Shown one piece after another: positions 1 to 7,800 of a stretch of 53,641 nucleotides of DNA. The notes below the pieces were generated by a model that was given only the letters and a program-made list of their open reading frames with translations, searched no databases and was not told the DNA's origin. Source of the DNA: a bacterium (GTDB taxonomy: Bacteria > Actinomycetota > Acidimicrobiia > Spongiisociales > JAENVV01); the NCBI GenBank assembly GCA_024641305.1, contig JAHEDI010000024.1, positions 1-53,641 of the forward strand. Reading direction: 5' to 3'. Position 1 is the stretch's first letter. Each line of letters opens with the position of its first letter. Made by a program: the position numbers and the translations under genes.

Positions 1-50
1 CCCCCACCCCAAGATCGCTTCGAACCTACACCGCGAGGCCAAACGCGAAA

Positions 51-70
51 AGTCCGCCCAACGGCGGACT
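51..70 (-). terminator. Terminator after tRNA-Glu(CTC)
   Basis: Seen: an 8-bp inverted repeat (AGTCCGCC / GGCGGACT) with a CAAC loop. On the minus strand it is followed by TTTT and then a T-rich stretch. It lies about 10 nt beyond the 3' end of the tRNA-Glu gene. Nearly the same hairpin follows the second tRNA-Glu gene, which supports a role as the intrinsic terminator of tRNA-Glu transcription. Confidence 0.75.
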
Positions 71-80
71 TTCTGCGTTG

Positions 81-153
81 TAGCCCCGACCAGATTCGAA
101 CTGGCGTTACCGGCTTGAGAGGCCGGCGTCCTAGGCCTCTAGACGACGGGGCC
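81..153 (-). tRNA. tRNA-Glu (anticodon CTC)
   Basis: Folding the minus strand gives a full 73-nt cloverleaf. The 7-bp acceptor stem starts GGCCCCG, the discriminator is A, the T-arm loop is TTCGAAT, and the anticodon stem CCGGC/GCCGG holds the loop CTCTCAA, so the anticodon is CTC and reads GAG. CCA is not encoded. It lies 4 nt downstream of tRNA-Gln and probably shares its transcript; the hairpin at 51-70 ends it. It is almost identical to tRNA-Glu(TTC) at 6203-6275 apart from the anticodon arm and D-arm changes, so the two look like duplicates. Confidence 0.95.
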
Positions 154-157
154 GAAG

Positions 158-229
158 CTCGGGGGGGAGGACTCGAACCCCCAACGACAGGACCAGAACC
201 TGCTGTGTTACCAATTACACCACCCCCGA
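158..229 (-). tRNA. tRNA-Gln (anticodon CTG)
   Basis: The minus strand folds into a 72-nt tRNA with acceptor stem TCGGGGG/CCCCCGA, discriminator G and D-stem GTGT/ACAC. The anticodon stem GCAGG/CCTGT holds the loop TTCTGGT, giving anticodon CTG for codon CAG. The T-arm is GGGGG/CCTCC with one G-U pair. It stands directly upstream of tRNA-Glu(CTC). The window encodes GatCAB and GluRS but no GlnRS, so this tRNA is probably first charged with glutamate and then amidated. Confidence 0.93.
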
Positions 230-274
230 AAGAGCGACCGGAAGCCTACGCACCCAGCCTTCGGAAGGCAAAAC

Positions 275-1150
275 CTACAACGGAGCGTCTGCCGCCCTCC
301 GAATACCCACCGATATTAGGTGGAACGCCGTACAAAAGAGGGTCAAGGCCACCGACGGCGCCAATAGCGCGTTCCAGGCCGGGTCGCCCGTAAGGGGATG
401 CACGAATGTCGTCCCCCAATAGACCATGGTCCCCCAGCTGACATCGGTACTTGTCTGTCCGAGAAACGAAATGAATCCGTCGGCGATGACCGCCCCGGCG
501 ACTGCCAGCAGCATGAACACGGCTGCCAGCGGAACCAGATGTGGCAGGAGATGACGAGTGGCCATTCGCCACCGGGACACACCAGTGACGCGGGCCGCGT
601 CGATGAACGGTCGGACCATGATCGACTGGGCTTGAGAGCGAAGCACAATCCCGCCTCCTCCGATACCGGCGATAAGGCCGTAGAGGAGACCGAACGAAAT
701 GGGACCGATCGACTGCGACAGTGCACCAGACCCGATAATCAACATAAAGATCGGGGCGGGTAACAACAGCATGGCATCGGATACGAATCCGACTGCCCGG
801 TCAACCCAGGGCGAAGCAACTGCTCCAATCAACGCCACGATCGTTCCCGAGATCGCCGTAACCAATGCTGCCGTCATCGCCAGAAGGAAGGTCGGCCGAG
901 TGGCCGCGAGTAGCTGGGATAAGACATCACGGCCCTGATTGTCAGTGCCGAACCAATGCGCAGCCGAGGGTGGCGAGGGATGAAGTATCTCGAAGTCATA
1001 CCCGGTGATCGGATTGTAGATGCCGGACGGCCACACTCTTCCCAAGAGAAAGGTGGGCGCCACGGCCATGCCCGCGAATACCACCAAGATGAAGATCCCA
1101 AGCCAGAAGACTTTCGAGGCCCTCAGACGACGAAGGAGACCCGGGTTCAT
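275..1150 (-). CDS. Peptide-type ABC transporter permease (DppC/OppC family), orphan
   Basis: A 291-aa membrane protein of the OppC/DppC permease family. Seen: an N-terminal membrane segment (about residues 14-33), then the family hallmark HWFGTDNQGRDV near residue 65, then several hydrophobic segments. The cytoplasmic EAA-like loop that docks to the ATPase lies around IDAARVTGVSRWRMATRHLLPH. The start overlaps the stop of the upstream DppB-like permease by 4 bp, so the two are co-translated. No ATPase or binding-protein gene is adjacent: tRNA genes follow and thiol-redox genes precede. The partners must be encoded elsewhere, or shared with the Opp system at 30.8-36.4 kb. Substrate unknown. 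Confidence 0.85.
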   Translation of the reverse strand: MNPGLLRRLRASKVFWLGIFILVVFAGMAVAPTFLLGRVWPSGIYNPITGYDFEILHPSPPSAAHWFGTDNQGRDVLSQLLAATRPTFLLAMTAALVTAISGTIVALIGAVASPWVDRAVGFVSDAMLLLPAPIFMLIIGSGALSQSIGPISFGLLYGLIAGIGGGGIVLRSQAQSIMVRPFIDAARVTGVSRWRMATRHLLPHLVPLAAVFMLLAVAGAVIADGFISFLGQTSTDVSWGTMVYWGTTFVHPLTGDPAWNALLAPSVALTLFCTAFHLISVGIRRAADAPL

Positions 1151-2283
1151 GGCCGGCGAATTCGGGGGTCGAGGGTGACAGTCACAATTTCAAGGGTGAT
1201 TCGAACGAGGAGGGAAAGAACCCCGATAACCGCCAGGGCACCCATAACCACCGGCAGGTCCTGCGCGGTGATGGCTGAGAACAGGAAGTCGCCGAGGCCG
1301 TGCCAGGACACCGATCGTTCGATGATGACCAGGCCAGTCATGAGGAACGGCACGCTCACCGCAAACCGGGCCAACAGGGGCAAAATAGCGTTGGCGGAGG
1401 CGTGCCGATTTCGAACTTGTCGTTCGGTCAATCCTTTGGCCATGCCTGTCAGAACATACGGTTCGTGCTCCACGCTGGTCATTGACGACTGCATGATCAA
1501 CAGGAACTCGCCGTAGGACAGAAGAATGAACGCGATCAGCGGAATGGCCGAATCGAAGAGGAGGTCGAGCGCGTACACTCCCCGATCACCCTGCCACCAC
1601 CATACGAGCGTGATAACGATCCCTCCTACGACCGTCCACCACGGCCTTGGCCGGGCGTTCGTATAGCGCCGGAGCAAAGACACAACGAGGGCGGCGATGG
1701 CCACCCCTACGACCAGCGACACCGTCATCTCCAACAAGATGCGTGACTCCGTGAACAGGGTGGACGACTTCCAGGGATTAGCCGAGTCGCCCATAACCTG
1801 GTTGCGAAGGTCACGGAGCGGTTGACGGGCCCGCTGATTCAAAAGAAACGCCAGGAATGGCGGGAAGGCAGTCAGAAAGACGAGACCGACGAAGGTGATG
1901 ACATCGGACCGGAAACCCTTGCGCCACGATGACCAGCGACCCTGGGCAGTCCCGATCGCAAAGGCGATGAGTAGTCCACCGACGAGAACGAACAATGTGC
2001 GGGGAACCGCTTCGGAGAGCAGGCCTGAGATCGGCGATCCAATGGTCGAGGTTCCCAACGTTCCCTGAAACAGAGATTTCATCCACCGCCAATACTGGAC
2101 CCAGAGTGACTGATCCAGCCCATACTGCGCACGGATGGCATCGACTTCGGCCTCGGTCATGCCCATCCGCAGCGGCGTGAAGTAGTCACCGGGCACCATC
2201 ACCTGGACGGCAAAGAACATGACCGTCAAGAACCCAAATAGGGCGAGAACCCCCTGAACGACCCGGCCCGCCACATATCGCAT
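1147..2283 (-). CDS. Peptide-type ABC transporter permease (DppB/OppB family), enlarged
   Basis: 378 aa, against about 310-335 aa for usual DppB/OppB proteins. Seen: the typical N-terminal membrane helix, the periplasmic segment RAQYGLDQSLWVQYWRW characteristic of DppB, and the C-terminal core with ERSVSWHGLG and a TLDPRIRR end. Between about residues 145 and 240 there is extra sequence with a polar stretch and two further hydrophobic segments that ordinary members lack. The gene begins 6 nt after a TAGGTT -10 box and lacks a Shine-Dalgarno sequence, so it is probably leaderless. It is followed by the OppC-type permease with a 4-bp overlap. Family assignment is firm; the role of the insertion is unknown. 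Confidence 0.85.
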   Translation of the reverse strand: MRYVAGRVVQGVLALFGFLTVMFFAVQVMVPGDYFTPLRMGMTEAEVDAIRAQYGLDQSLWVQYWRWMKSLFQGTLGTSTIGSPISGLLSEAVPRTLFVLVGGLLIAFAIGTAQGRWSSWRKGFRSDVITFVGLVFLTAFPPFLAFLLNQRARQPLRDLRNQVMGDSANPWKSSTLFTESRILLEMTVSLVVGVAIAALVVSLLRRYTNARPRPWWTVVGGIVITLVWWWQGDRGVYALDLLFDSAIPLIAFILLSYGEFLLIMQSSMTSVEHEPYVLTGMAKGLTERQVRNRHASANAILPLLARFAVSVPFLMTGLVIIERSVSWHGLGDFLFSAITAQDLPVVMGALAVIGVLSLLVRITLEIVTVTLDPRIRRP

Positions 2284-2289
2284 CGGGCC

Positions 2290-2295
2290 AACCTA
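2290..2295 (-). promoter_or_regulatory. TAGGTT -10 box, leaderless start of the orphan permease pair
   Basis: TAGGTT on the minus strand, 6 nt before the ATG at 2283, with no Shine-Dalgarno between. It fits the TAnnnT leaderless pattern found at many genes of this window. No clear -35 is visible. Confidence 0.55.
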
Positions 2296-2300
2296 GTGGT

Positions 2301-2879
2301 TCAAGAATCACCCAGGTTGGCTACAAGCGCATCTAAAGCCGAAACGGGCAACTCGCCCGTAACCCGGCTCACAACTTTCCCGGAGGCACCGATCGTCACG
2401 ATATACGGGAAGAAGGTCAGTCCGTATGATCCGGCGGCATTTCCGGCTGCGTCGTCGAGCAGAATCGGAGAGGTGACGTTTTCGCGGGCCAGCCACTCTG
2501 ACGGTGGGTAGTTGGGCTGCCCCGAAGAAACAGCCGTGGAAACCACGGTCAGTTTGACGCCGTCCGGGAGACCTCCAGCTTCAAGCCAGTCGACCACGAC
2601 GGGGATCTCGTTCTGGCAGTGGGAACACCAATGCGTCACGAATATCACGACCTGCGCGCCATTGGCAGGATCGATCGTCACCGGAGAGCCGTCAAAAGAG
2701 ACCCCACTCAGCACCGGAGGGGTCTGGCCGACCCCACCGTCCGGCTGACCATATTCAGGCAGCGCCACACCGGTCACGGTTACATCGGCAGTCTGGTCAA
2801 CCAATATCGTGGTCGTATCCCCCCCGCACGCCGTCAGGAACAGTGTCAATACACCGGCAACCAACCAGCGTTTCTTCAT
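2301..2879 (-). CDS. TlpA/thioredoxin-like lipoprotein
   Basis: 192 aa, counted from the ATG at 2879. An upstream in-frame start would run far into dsbB and is rejected. Seen: a lipoprotein signal peptide (MKKRW, hydrophobic core, lipobox LTAC with Cys18), a variable linker, and a thioredoxin-fold domain with the redox motif W-C-S-H-C (Cys85, Cys88) and a cis-Pro region FFPYIVTIG. It should act outside the membrane as a thiol-disulfide oxidoreductase. Its start overlaps the stop of the DsbB-like gene (ATGA, 2876-2879), so the pair are likely partners, with the DsbB-like protein re-oxidising this one. A reducing role cannot be excluded. Confidence 0.85.
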   Translation of the reverse strand: MKKRWLVAGVLTLFLTACGGDTTTILVDQTADVTVTGVALPEYGQPDGGVGQTPPVLSGVSFDGSPVTIDPANGAQVVIFVTHWCSHCQNEIPVVVDWLEAGGLPDGVKLTVVSTAVSSGQPNYPPSEWLARENVTSPILLDDAAGNAAGSYGLTFFPYIVTIGASGKVVSRVTGELPVSALDALVANLGDS

Positions 2880-3370
2880 GTGCTTCTCGCTTTCAAGAGG
2901 TAGAGCATGGATGCTGCAATTCCGAAAAAGCCGGCTCCCGCCATGAGCGGAATCGATACGAAGCCAAACACGTCTACCCATCGCACCGAACACGAGGCAT
3001 CAGGACCGCATGTGTCACCCCTCGGAAACAGTTGGGCGTAGTAGTGATACATCGAGATGCCAAAGCCGAGAGCTGACAGAGATAGACCGTAGACGGCGAT
3101 CCCCTCGTCGCGCCGGATTGCCGCGATGAACAAGATGATTGCCAGCGAATACATGGCAATTCGTTGATACCAGCACAGCTGGCATGGCACATACCCGGCG
3201 ACTTCCGAGTAGTACAGGGATCCGAGCATGGCCGAAATCGCGATCAAGGCCGCCGCCGGCACCGCCAAACGGACCAAGCGGGCGTCGGCCGGGGCACGCA
3301 TTGACCACAAAAAACCCAGGCCGCAAAGGACGGCGAAGAAAGCCAGCAGGGCGAAGAGGGCATCCACCAT
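2876..3370 (-). CDS. DsbB/BdbC-like disulfide bond formation protein
   Basis: 164-aa integral membrane protein of the DsbB/VKOR-like quinone-dependent oxidase group. Seen: four to five hydrophobic segments, the first Cys pair in CQLCWYQR (Cys63, Cys66) typical of DsbB, and a second periplasmic pair (Cys121, Cys127). It would pass electrons from a periplasmic thiol oxidase to quinone. The overlapping downstream gene encodes a CxxC lipoprotein, its probable partner. Start choice is open: the ATG at 3370 lies only 4 nt from a TATACT box, whereas the next codon, GTG at 3367, lies 7 nt from it, the spacing of other leaderless genes here. Confidence 0.85.
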   Translation of the reverse strand: MVDALFALLAFFAVLCGLGFLWSMRAPADARLVRLAVPAAALIAISAMLGSLYYSEVAGYVPCQLCWYQRIAMYSLAIILFIAAIRRDEGIAVYGLSLSALGFGISMYHYYAQLFPRGDTCGPDASCSVRWVDVFGFVSIPLMAGAGFFGIAASMLYLLKARST

Positions 3371-3374
3371 GGCA

Positions 3375-3380
3375 AGTATA
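3375..3380 (-). promoter_or_regulatory. TATACT -10 box of the dsbB-like/tlpA-like operon
   Basis: TATACT on the minus strand, 4 nt before ATG 3370 and 7 nt before GTG 3367. No Shine-Dalgarno sequence lies between. The spacing favours leaderless initiation at the GTG. Confidence 0.55.
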
Positions 3381-3397
3381 CGGCCCCTATGGCGCGT

Positions 3398-4546
3398 TCA
3401 GTCTATGGGCGTTAGACCCGTCTCTGTGAGGTCAATGAGCATATCGACCACGTCCCGAAATGCCTCATCAACCGATGCCCCAGCGTCGATGGCCCGGTCA
3501 TAAACCTCTAACTGGCGGTCAGCGCTCGTGCCGCGTGTCGCAATGGTCCTGGCATGTTCCACAAACCGACGACAATCCAACTCGTCCAGATCTGGCCCGA
3601 CCAACTCGAGTAGTTCCTCAACCAGGTCTGGAAAGGCGACCAGTTCGCCGAGGCCGAAATCGATCAGGCTGCCCGACGCCCCGTACCGCTGCGCTCGCCA
3701 GATGTTCTCGTCGATGAGAATCGAGGCGTAGTGTCGCCACTTCTGGTTTTCTCGGCGGCGGCGGTACAGCATCGAAAGCAACGCCAGGTATAGGCCGGCG
3801 ATCGTCAGGGCATCGTTGATGTCGGTGCAGACATCGGCGATGCGCAGCTCGAGGGTCGGATAGCGGGCGGAAGGGCGTACGTCCCACCACAATTTGGTTC
3901 CGTCCTCGATAACACCAGGTCCGACGAGGGCATCGACATGGCGCTCGTACTCCCCGTAGCTCGTGAATTCGGGAGGCAGTCCAGTTCGGGGCAGAGCCTT
4001 GAATACCGACTTTCGGTAGCTCTTCATACCGGTGTTCTCACCCGCCCAGAATGGGGACGATGTAGAAAGGGCATAGAGGTGAGGAACGAAGTAGGTGATC
4101 TGGTTCATGAGGTCGATACGTAGGTCCTGGTCTTCGATACCCACATGCACATGCATACCGCAAATGACCAGTCGCCGCAGCACGGCCTGCAAGTCGCGGG
4201 CCAGACCCTCGTACCGCTCCTTCGGCGTCGTAAGCTGTTCCCGCCAGATACCAAAAGGGTGCGTGGAGGAGGCGATGACCGCATATCCATACGGACGGAC
4301 CGTCGCACAGACGGTACGACGAAGCATCTTAAGGTCAATGGCCGCCTCTTCCATATTGGCGCACACTTTTGTGCCAACCTCCACCTGGGAGCGAAGAAAT
4401 TCAGGGCTGACCTGGTGGCTGAGCAGCTCCTCGAGTTCGTTCATCAAACCGGGGGCAGGATCGGCAACCAGGTTTCGCGAGTCACGATCAACAAGCAAAT
4501 ATTCTTCTTCGATACCGACGGTGAACGCCGGACGTGCAACAGCCAT
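3398..4546 (-). CDS. Carboxylate-amine ligase, YbdK/GCS2 family
   Basis: 382 aa, the normal length for the YbdK-type glutamate-cysteine ligase family 2 (ATP-grasp-like carboxylate-amine ligases). Seen: the N-terminal signature FTVGIEEEYLLVD (residues 8-20), a central CGMHVHVGIEDQDLR segment and the conserved WWDVRPSARYPTLELRI block. The family joins a gamma-carboxylate such as glutamate to an amine with ATP. E. coli YbdK has weak glutamate-cysteine ligase activity, but the true substrate of most members is unknown. The start is supported by a TAGCCT box 8 nt upstream with no Shine-Dalgarno. The gene is divergent from a GNAT gene. Confidence 0.88.
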   Translation of the reverse strand: MAVARPAFTVGIEEEYLLVDRDSRNLVADPAPGLMNELEELLSHQVSPEFLRSQVEVGTKVCANMEEAAIDLKMLRRTVCATVRPYGYAVIASSTHPFGIWREQLTTPKERYEGLARDLQAVLRRLVICGMHVHVGIEDQDLRIDLMNQITYFVPHLYALSTSSPFWAGENTGMKSYRKSVFKALPRTGLPPEFTSYGEYERHVDALVGPGVIEDGTKLWWDVRPSARYPTLELRIADVCTDINDALTIAGLYLALLSMLYRRRRENQKWRHYASILIDENIWRAQRYGASGSLIDFGLGELVAFPDLVEELLELVGPDLDELDCRRFVEHARTIATRGTSADRQLEVYDRAIDAGASVDEAFRDVVDMLIDLTETGLTPID

Positions 4547-4554
4547 TTGGAGCG

Positions 4555-4560
4555 AGGCTA
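4555..4560 (-). promoter_or_regulatory. TAGCCT -10 box of the carboxylate-amine ligase
   Basis: TAGCCT on the minus strand ends 8 nt before the ATG at 4546. No Shine-Dalgarno is present, so a leaderless transcript is likely. Confidence 0.5.
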
Positions 4561-4598
4561 GCGTCCGAGACGCCCGCCGCGTCGTGCCGTCGGCCCGG

Positions 4599-4604
4599 TA
4601 TCCT
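4599..4604 (+). promoter_or_regulatory. TATCCT -10 box of the GNAT gene
   Basis: TATCCT lies 7 nt before the ATG at 4612 with no ribosome-binding site between. It fits the leaderless TAnnnT pattern. Confidence 0.55.
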
Positions 4605-4611
4605 GATCGCC

Positions 4612-5091
4612 ATGATCATTCGGCCAATGAGGATCGACGACGCGGCAGCTGTGCTGGGGATCTACGCCGAAGGTATCGCCACCGGTGACGCCACCTTCGA
4701 AAGCGATGTTCCGTCATGGGAGTCCTGGGACACCGGCCATCTTCCGACTCACCGATTCGTCGCCGAAACCGAACACGTCGTTGGGTGGGTGGCGGTTTCA
4801 GCTGTCTCTGGCCGATGTGTGTACGCCGGCGTCGTGGAGAGCAGCGTGTATGTTGCCGCAGCGGCCCGGGGGCGGGGCGTCGGCCTCCGCCTTCTCACCA
4901 CGCTGGTCCAGACCACGGAATCGGACGGCATCTGGACCATCCAGGCAGGCATCTTCCCGGAAAACCAAGCGTCGGTACACATCCATGAGAAAGCCGGGTT
5001 CCGGCGGGTCGGAACGCACGAGAAGCTCGGACAGATGAACGGAATCTGGCGAGATGTTCTTCTCCTTGAGCGCCGGAGTCCGGTGATCTGA
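4612..5091 (+). CDS. GNAT N-acetyltransferase, phosphinothricin/methionine-sulfoximine acetyltransferase-like
   Basis: 159 aa from the ATG at 4612, chosen because MIIRPMRIDDAAAV is the standard GNAT beginning and a -10 box lies 7 nt upstream. Seen: N-terminal beta strand and helix, a TGDATFE segment typical of the phosphinothricin acetyltransferase (Pat/YncA) subgroup, the acetyl-CoA pyrophosphate loop RGRGVGLRLL near residue 87, and the C-terminal HEKAGFRRVGTHEKLG block. It transfers acetyl from acetyl-CoA to a small amine. YncA/MddA members acetylate methionine sulfoximine or sulfone. The natural substrate is not predictable here. Monocistronic and divergent from the ligase. Confidence 0.85.
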   Translation: MIIRPMRIDDAAAVLGIYAEGIATGDATFESDVPSWESWDTGHLPTHRFVAETEHVVGWVAVSAVSGRCVYAGVVESSVYVAAAARGRGVGLRLLTTLVQTTESDGIWTIQAGIFPENQASVHIHEKAGFRRVGTHEKLGQMNGIWRDVLLLERRSPVI

Positions 5092-5140
5092 TACCAAACA
5101 CTGCCAACTATCTGGAGAACCGCTGCGCCGATCTGTCGGA

Positions 5141-5146
5141 TAAGCT
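5141..5146 (+). promoter_or_regulatory. TAAGCT -10 box of the gene at 5153
   Basis: TAAGCT is followed by a 6-nt spacer and ATG at 5153, without a Shine-Dalgarno. Leaderless pattern. Confidence 0.5.
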
Positions 5147-5152
5147 TGAGCA

Positions 5153-5536
5153 ATGAATGACGAGACCATCGAGACCATGGCGACCCACGTGACCCTGGCA
5201 AGCGGGATACTCTACGTCGTTTCGAAAGGCGTTGTCAGCACCGACGAGTCCGTCACCGCAACGATTGAGGCTGCCACCCGGCTTGCCGGGGGTCGCCGAC
5301 ACCCGGTCCTCTTTGATGCGCGCAGCTGGCCGGGAGGCGATCCGCGAGGATGGCTCGCTGTGATCAATCAAATGCGGACCATCTTCTCAGCGGGCTCGAT
5401 GATTGTCGACCCTGCGATGCTCGGATCGCTTGCGGAACGTTTTGATCCGCTAGGTCGGCTACTCATTCCCTTCAGGGTGGTCACGAATGAGGACGAAGCT
5501 CTGGCCTTTCTTGAACCCTTCAAGGACTCTGAGTAG
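5153..5536 (+). CDS. Small STAS/SpoIIAA-like hypothetical protein
   Basis: 127 aa, soluble, no signal peptide. Seen: an alternating strand-helix pattern. A strand pair (THVTLASGILYVVSKG) is followed by a helix with TATIEAATRLAGG, the segment HPVLFDARSWPGG, a helix around residues 65-80 and a C-terminal RVVTNEDEALAFLEPF, which resembles the last helix of SpoIIAA-like/STAS-like proteins. The function of such stand-alone proteins is unknown; they may act in protein-protein regulation. There is no obvious partner next to it: the following gene is convergent. The fold assignment is tentative. Confidence 0.6.
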   Translation: MNDETIETMATHVTLASGILYVVSKGVVSTDESVTATIEAATRLAGGRRHPVLFDARSWPGGDPRGWLAVINQMRTIFSAGSMIVDPAMLGSLAERFDPLGRLLIPFRVVTNEDEALAFLEPFKDSE

Positions 5537-5553
5537 GCGTTCGGTCCCAACCC

Positions 5554-5796
5554 CTACTTTACGACGTTGGCCCGGTCTGTGACGACCCGGAGCTGAGGGC
5601 GGGCGATAATCAGGTACAGGATCGGACCCAAGAAGGCTAGCGCCAGGACCACAATCGCCCAGACAATCTGATTCTGACCGGCAGCTTCCCACACGCTTGT
5701 CGGGGTCTTGAGAACATCGATTACCGCCCAGATATGAAAGATGGCAAATGGGACGATCATGAAGACCATCAAGCCGAAGAAAATTCCTACTTCCAT
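5554..5796 (-). CDS. Small membrane protein with PLDc_N-type domain
   Basis: 80 aa with two hydrophobic segments (about residues 3-26 and 44-64) separated by a short loop (IDVLKTPTSVWEAAGQNQIVW). This matches the phospholipase D N-terminal (PLDc_N) two-helix module. Alone it has no catalytic domain; such stand-alone copies are common in Actinobacteria and are of unknown role. The start is well supported: AGGGAGG lies 6 nt before the ATG, and a TACAAT -10 candidate lies at 5827-5832 further upstream. Convergent with the gene at 5153-5536; its 3' end is 17 bp from that gene's stop. Confidence 0.78.
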   Translation of the reverse strand: MEVGIFFGLMVFMIVPFAIFHIWAVIDVLKTPTSVWEAAGQNQIVWAIVVLALAFLGPILYLIIARPQLRVVTDRANVVK

Positions 5797-5926
5797 GGCG
5801 AGCCTCCCTAGGACGATGCTCGGGCCATTGTATCAATATCGCAATTCAAGCTCGATACGCCCCCAGAGCCTCGAAGGTCTGCCGAGTGGCCAGGCCGGCC
5901 GACCACACAGAAATATGAAATGCAAA

Positions 5927-5949
5927 AAGCCCACCCAACCGGCGGACTT
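5927..5949 (-). terminator. Terminator hairpin of the distal 122-bp unit
   Basis: On the minus strand AAGTCCGCC pairs with GGTGGGCTT through two G-U pairs and is followed by TTTTT. It is a copy of the tRNA-Glu terminator and the last one in the series, so probably the final stop for this transcript. Confidence 0.65.
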
Positions 5950-5964
5950 CTTGCGTTTCAAGCC

Positions 5965-6006
5965 GCAGTTGCAAAGCAACTGCCACGAATCGACAAAGCC
6001 GATTCG
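5965..6006 (-). repeat. Twin TTT-loop hairpins, distal copy
   Basis: Two adjacent inverted repeats. At 5965-5983, GCAGTTGC pairs with GCAACTGC. At 5986-6006, a 9-bp stem forms between CGAATCGRC and its partner, with one G-U pair in RNA read from the minus strand. Both have three-base loops, TTT on the minus strand. Confidence 0.75.
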
Positions 6007-6048
6007 CCCCGACCAGGATCCGCTTCGAATCTGAAGAGAAAACACAAA

Positions 6049-6071
6049 AAGCCCACCCAACCGGCGGACTT
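6049..6071 (-). terminator. Terminator hairpin of the proximal 122-bp unit
   Basis: Same hairpin as at 5927-5949: AAGTCCGCC with GGTGGGCTT, then a run of five T on the minus strand. Confidence 0.65.
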
Positions 6072-6086
6072 CTTGCGTTTCAAGCC

Positions 6087-6128
6087 GCAGTTGCAAAGCA
6101 ACTGCCACGAATCGGCAAAGCCGATTCG
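6087..6128 (-). repeat. Twin TTT-loop hairpins, proximal copy
   Basis: A perfect 8-bp stem at 6087-6105 (GCAGTTGC/GCAACTGC) and a perfect 9-bp stem at 6108-6128 (CGAATCGGC/GCCGATTCG). Each has a three-base loop, and they are separated by 2 nt. Their strength and repetition suggest they form in RNA or act as DNA cruciforms; no known family is recognised. Confidence 0.78.
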
Positions 6129-6170
6129 CCCCGACCAGGATCCGCTTCGAATCTGAAGAGAAAACACAAA

Positions 6171-6193
6171 AAGCCCACCCAACGGGCGGACTT
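6171..6193 (-). terminator. Terminator after tRNA-Glu(TTC)
   Basis: On the minus strand AAGTCCGCC, loop CGTT, GGGTGGGCTT and a T-run start about 10 nt past the tRNA 3' end. It matches the terminators of the following 122-bp units and that of tRNA-Glu(CTC). Confidence 0.72.
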
Positions 6194-6202
6194 TCTGTGT
6201 TG

Positions 6203-6275
6203 TAGCCCCGACCAGATTCGAACTGGCGTTACCGGCGTGAAAGGCCGGCGTCCTAGGCCGCTGGACGACGGGGCC
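6203..6275 (-). tRNA. tRNA-Glu (anticodon TTC)
   Basis: 73-nt cloverleaf on the minus strand: acceptor stem GGCCCCG/CGGGGCT, discriminator A, anticodon stem CCGGC/GCCGG with loop CTTTCAC giving TTC (codons GAA and GAG), T-loop TTCGAAT. CCA is not encoded. It stands 82 bp downstream of gltX, the gene for its own synthetase, and upstream of a series of repeated terminator-bearing units. Highly similar to tRNA-Glu(CTC) at 81-153. Confidence 0.95.
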
Positions 6276-6357
6276 GTGCAAAAACACGACAAACAGAACA
6301 AAAGAGCAGTCCTGGGAGCGCCTCAATAATAGCGTACTAGCCGAGTCCTTCGGCCGC

Positions 6358-7796
<1,439 letters not shown>

Positions 7797-7800
<4 letters not shown>

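Larger units (their letters stand above)
5923..6166 (-). repeat. Two tandem 122-bp units downstream of tRNA-Glu(TTC)
   Basis: Copies at 5923-6044 and 6045-6166 are identical except one A/G difference (5993 vs 6115), which is compatible with pairing as a G-U change. A third, partial copy runs from 6167 into the tRNA-Glu terminator. Read on the minus strand, each unit has four parts. First is a segment resembling the 3' end of tRNA-Glu, with ATTCGAA and CTGGTCGGGGC separated by extra bases. Then comes a 9-bp hairpin with a TTT loop, then an 8-bp hairpin with a TTT loop, then a copy of the tRNA terminator hairpin with its T-run. No protein-coding signal is convincing here. Confidence 0.9.

Noticed and set aside
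6128-6155. A second functional tRNA in each 122-bp unit
   Set aside because: Only T-loop and 3' acceptor-like pieces exist, interrupted by extra bases. No D-arm or anticodon arm can be folded.
5923-6166. CRISPR array or toxin-like repeat locus at the 122-bp units
   Set aside because: Only two full copies, unit length 122 bp with no short repeat/variable spacer structure, and no cas genes. The units are explained by hairpins, terminators and a tRNA-like part.
81-6275. Integrative element between the two tRNA-Glu genes
   Set aside because: The similar tRNA ends could act as att sites, but there is no integrase, phage or plasmid gene between them. The enclosed genes look chromosomal and use the same codon style and promoters.
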